From Pseudomonadota bacterium (lineage in GTDB: Bacteria; Pseudomonadota; Gammaproteobacteria; Burkholderiales; Burkholderiaceae_C), in the NCBI GenBank assembly GCA_021846965.1, contig JAJZWA010000013.1, forward strand, positions 1 through 64,000: 64,000 nt of DNA, given 5' to 3'. This document shows positions 63,079-64,000 of the stretch, piece after piece. How positions within the stretch are numbered: position 1 is the first letter of the stretch; each line of letters begins with the position of its first letter. The notes under the pieces were generated by a model. It was not told the DNA's origin. It saw only the letters and a program-made list of their open reading frames with translations, and did no database searches. The position numbers and the translations under genes were made by a program.

Positions 63079-64000
63079 TGGGCTTGCGCGCCTTGCTGGT
63101 GGCGGCCACGGCCGCCTTCCTGACGGGCGCGGCCTGGGCCGCGGAGCCGCCGGGCCTCGTGCCCGGCGGCTCCGCGCCGACCAGGACTCCGGCCGCCATG
63201 GCTTCGCCGAGCGCCTCCGCGCCGGTGCTGCCTGATGGCGGCAATCCGCACCCCGTGCATCTGGTGCTGCCGCCGCGCAAGCCGCTGAGCGCCGTGGCCA
63301 GGCTCGGGCGTGCCCTGTTCTTCGACCCGAGGCTCTCGGGATCGGGTCGCGTGTCCTGCGCCTCCTGCCACAGCCCCCGGCATGCCTACGGCCCGCCGAA
63401 CGCGCTGCCGGTGCAGATCGGCGGTTCGCGCATGAACCGTTTCGGCGTGCGCGCGGTGCCCTCGCTGGAATACCTGTACCGTCAGCAGAATTTCAGCATC
63501 GGACCCGACAACGAGGAAAACGAGACCATCACCCTGCAGCAGCTGGTGCAGCTGGGCAGGCAGTCCCGGCGTCTGCGCAAGACCGCGCGGGACACGGCGG
63601 CCACGGCCGCCAACCTGGTGCCCCAGGGCGGCCTGTTCTGGGACGGCCGGGTCAACACCTTGCAGCAGCAGGCCGACGGCCCGCTGTTCAACCCGCTGGA
63701 AATGGACGCGGGCAGCGTGGCCACGGTGGCCGCCAAGTTGCGCACTGCGGGCTATGCCAGGCAGTTCGAGCAGTTGTTCGGTCCCGGCATGCTGGGCAAC
63801 TCGCACTTCCTGGTCAGCGAGGCCCTGTTCGCGCTGGCGCGGTTCCAGATCGAGGACCCCAGCTTCCATCCCTTCAGCAGCAAGTACGACGCCTGGCTGC
63901 AGGGCAAGGCGCGCTTCACACCCTCGCAGGCCCGCGGCTACGTCGCCTTCAATGATCCCCGCAAGGGCGACTGCGCCGCTTGCCACCTCGACCGTCCCGG
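63078..64000 (+). CDS. Di-heme cytochrome c peroxidase (partial, runs off the right edge)
   Basis: At least 307 codons, continuing past the window. A signal peptide (GLRALLVAATAAFLTGAAWA) and a Pro/Ala-rich linker precede the MauG/CcpA-type peroxidase domain. Two CxxCH heme motifs are visible: CASCH at residues 94-98 and CAACH at 299-303. GRALFFDPRLSGSGRVSC and GGLFWDGRVNTLQQQADGPL are diagnostic of periplasmic di-heme peroxidases that reduce H2O2 with electrons from cytochromes. The ATG overlaps the phosphoesterase TGA (TGATG). No stop occurs before 64000. Confidence 0.9.
   Translation, partial: MGLRALLVAATAAFLTGAAWAAEPPGLVPGGSAPTRTPAAMASPSASAPVLPDGGNPHPVHLVLPPRKPLSAVARLGRALFFDPRLSGSGRVSCASCHSPRHAYGPPNALPVQIGGSRMNRFGVRAVPSLEYLYRQQNFSIGPDNEENETITLQQLVQLGRQSRRLRKTARDTAATAANLVPQGGLFWDGRVNTLQQQADGPLFNPLEMDAGSVATVAAKLRTAGYARQFEQLFGPGMLGNSHFLVSEALFALARFQIEDPSFHPFSSKYDAWLQGKARFTPSQARGYVAFNDPRKGDCAACHLDRP

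Overview
The window is a high-GC (roughly 70% by eye), densely packed bacterial chromosome segment with about fifty genes and no gene-free stretch longer than about 300 bases. Gene content and protein sequences (NuoEFG-like soluble formate dehydrogenase, GlnA-NtrB-NtrC, ImuA-ImuB-DnaE2, split Arn genes, LldD) point to a betaproteobacterium of the order Burkholderiales. No genus can be fixed from the sequence alone. I see no rRNA, tRNA, CRISPR array or complete mobile element.

Left part (1-7,900). A short 5' fragment of a leftward gene, possibly an insertion-sequence transposase, runs off the left edge. Next come a leftward ModE-type regulator with a ligand-binding domain and, divergent from it, an fdsGBACD operon for the molybdenum/NAD+ soluble formate dehydrogenase with its FdhD-type maturation factor. 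7,900-16,250 holds a PaiB-like flavin-fold protein, the TamA-TamB outer-membrane translocation pair, a small glycine-zipper membrane protein and a beta-alanine/omega-amino-acid transaminase.

Nitrogen block (16,361-22,173). A stand-alone CinA N-domain protein is followed by glnA, whose upstream region carries two NtrC-type enhancer sites and a well-formed sigma-54 promoter. Then come a small secreted coiled-coil protein, ntrB and ntrC. The NtrBC pair encoded here is the expected regulator of glnA, so the circuit is visible at one locus.

22,190-31,400 carries exonuclease III, a membrane-anchored coiled-coil protein built of 33-bp repeats, a chemoreceptor, a secreted Cys-containing protein, glutamate racemase, class I fumarase, a YqhA-like membrane protein and acetyl-CoA synthetase. 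31,470-38,710 is a leftward, tightly overlapped lipid A aminoarabinose operon (arnT, an EmrE-like flippase subunit, arnB, arnC, separate formyltransferase and decarboxylase genes in place of fused ArnA, arnD). It lies behind alanine dehydrogenase, which is divergent from an Lrp/AsnC regulator.

40,600-45,800 is an SOS mutagenesis cassette (imuA-imuB-dnaE2) with a LexA box in front. It is followed by an acetylpolyamine-amidohydrolase-like deacetylase, a LysE exporter, a MoxR ATPase/VWA pair translationally coupled to a CoA-ester lyase, and a UvrD-like helicase. The right end has a nitroreductase, a diguanylate cyclase with intact inhibitory site, a thioesterase, LldD, a CBS protein ending in an 11-bp tandem repeat, two ketopantoate-reductase-like proteins around an AEC transporter, and a secreted AcpA-type phosphoesterase overlapping by one base with a di-heme cytochrome c peroxidase that runs off the right edge.

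Most of the window is ordinary core chromosome. The items most worth a second look are the NtrC/sigma-54 architecture at glnA, the mini-ORF between fdsA and fdsC, the hendecad/heptad repeat protein, the phosphoesterase-peroxidase overlap with a possible Pho box, and the MoxR-VWA-lyase coupling. I did not find a clearly undescribed defence or mobile system.
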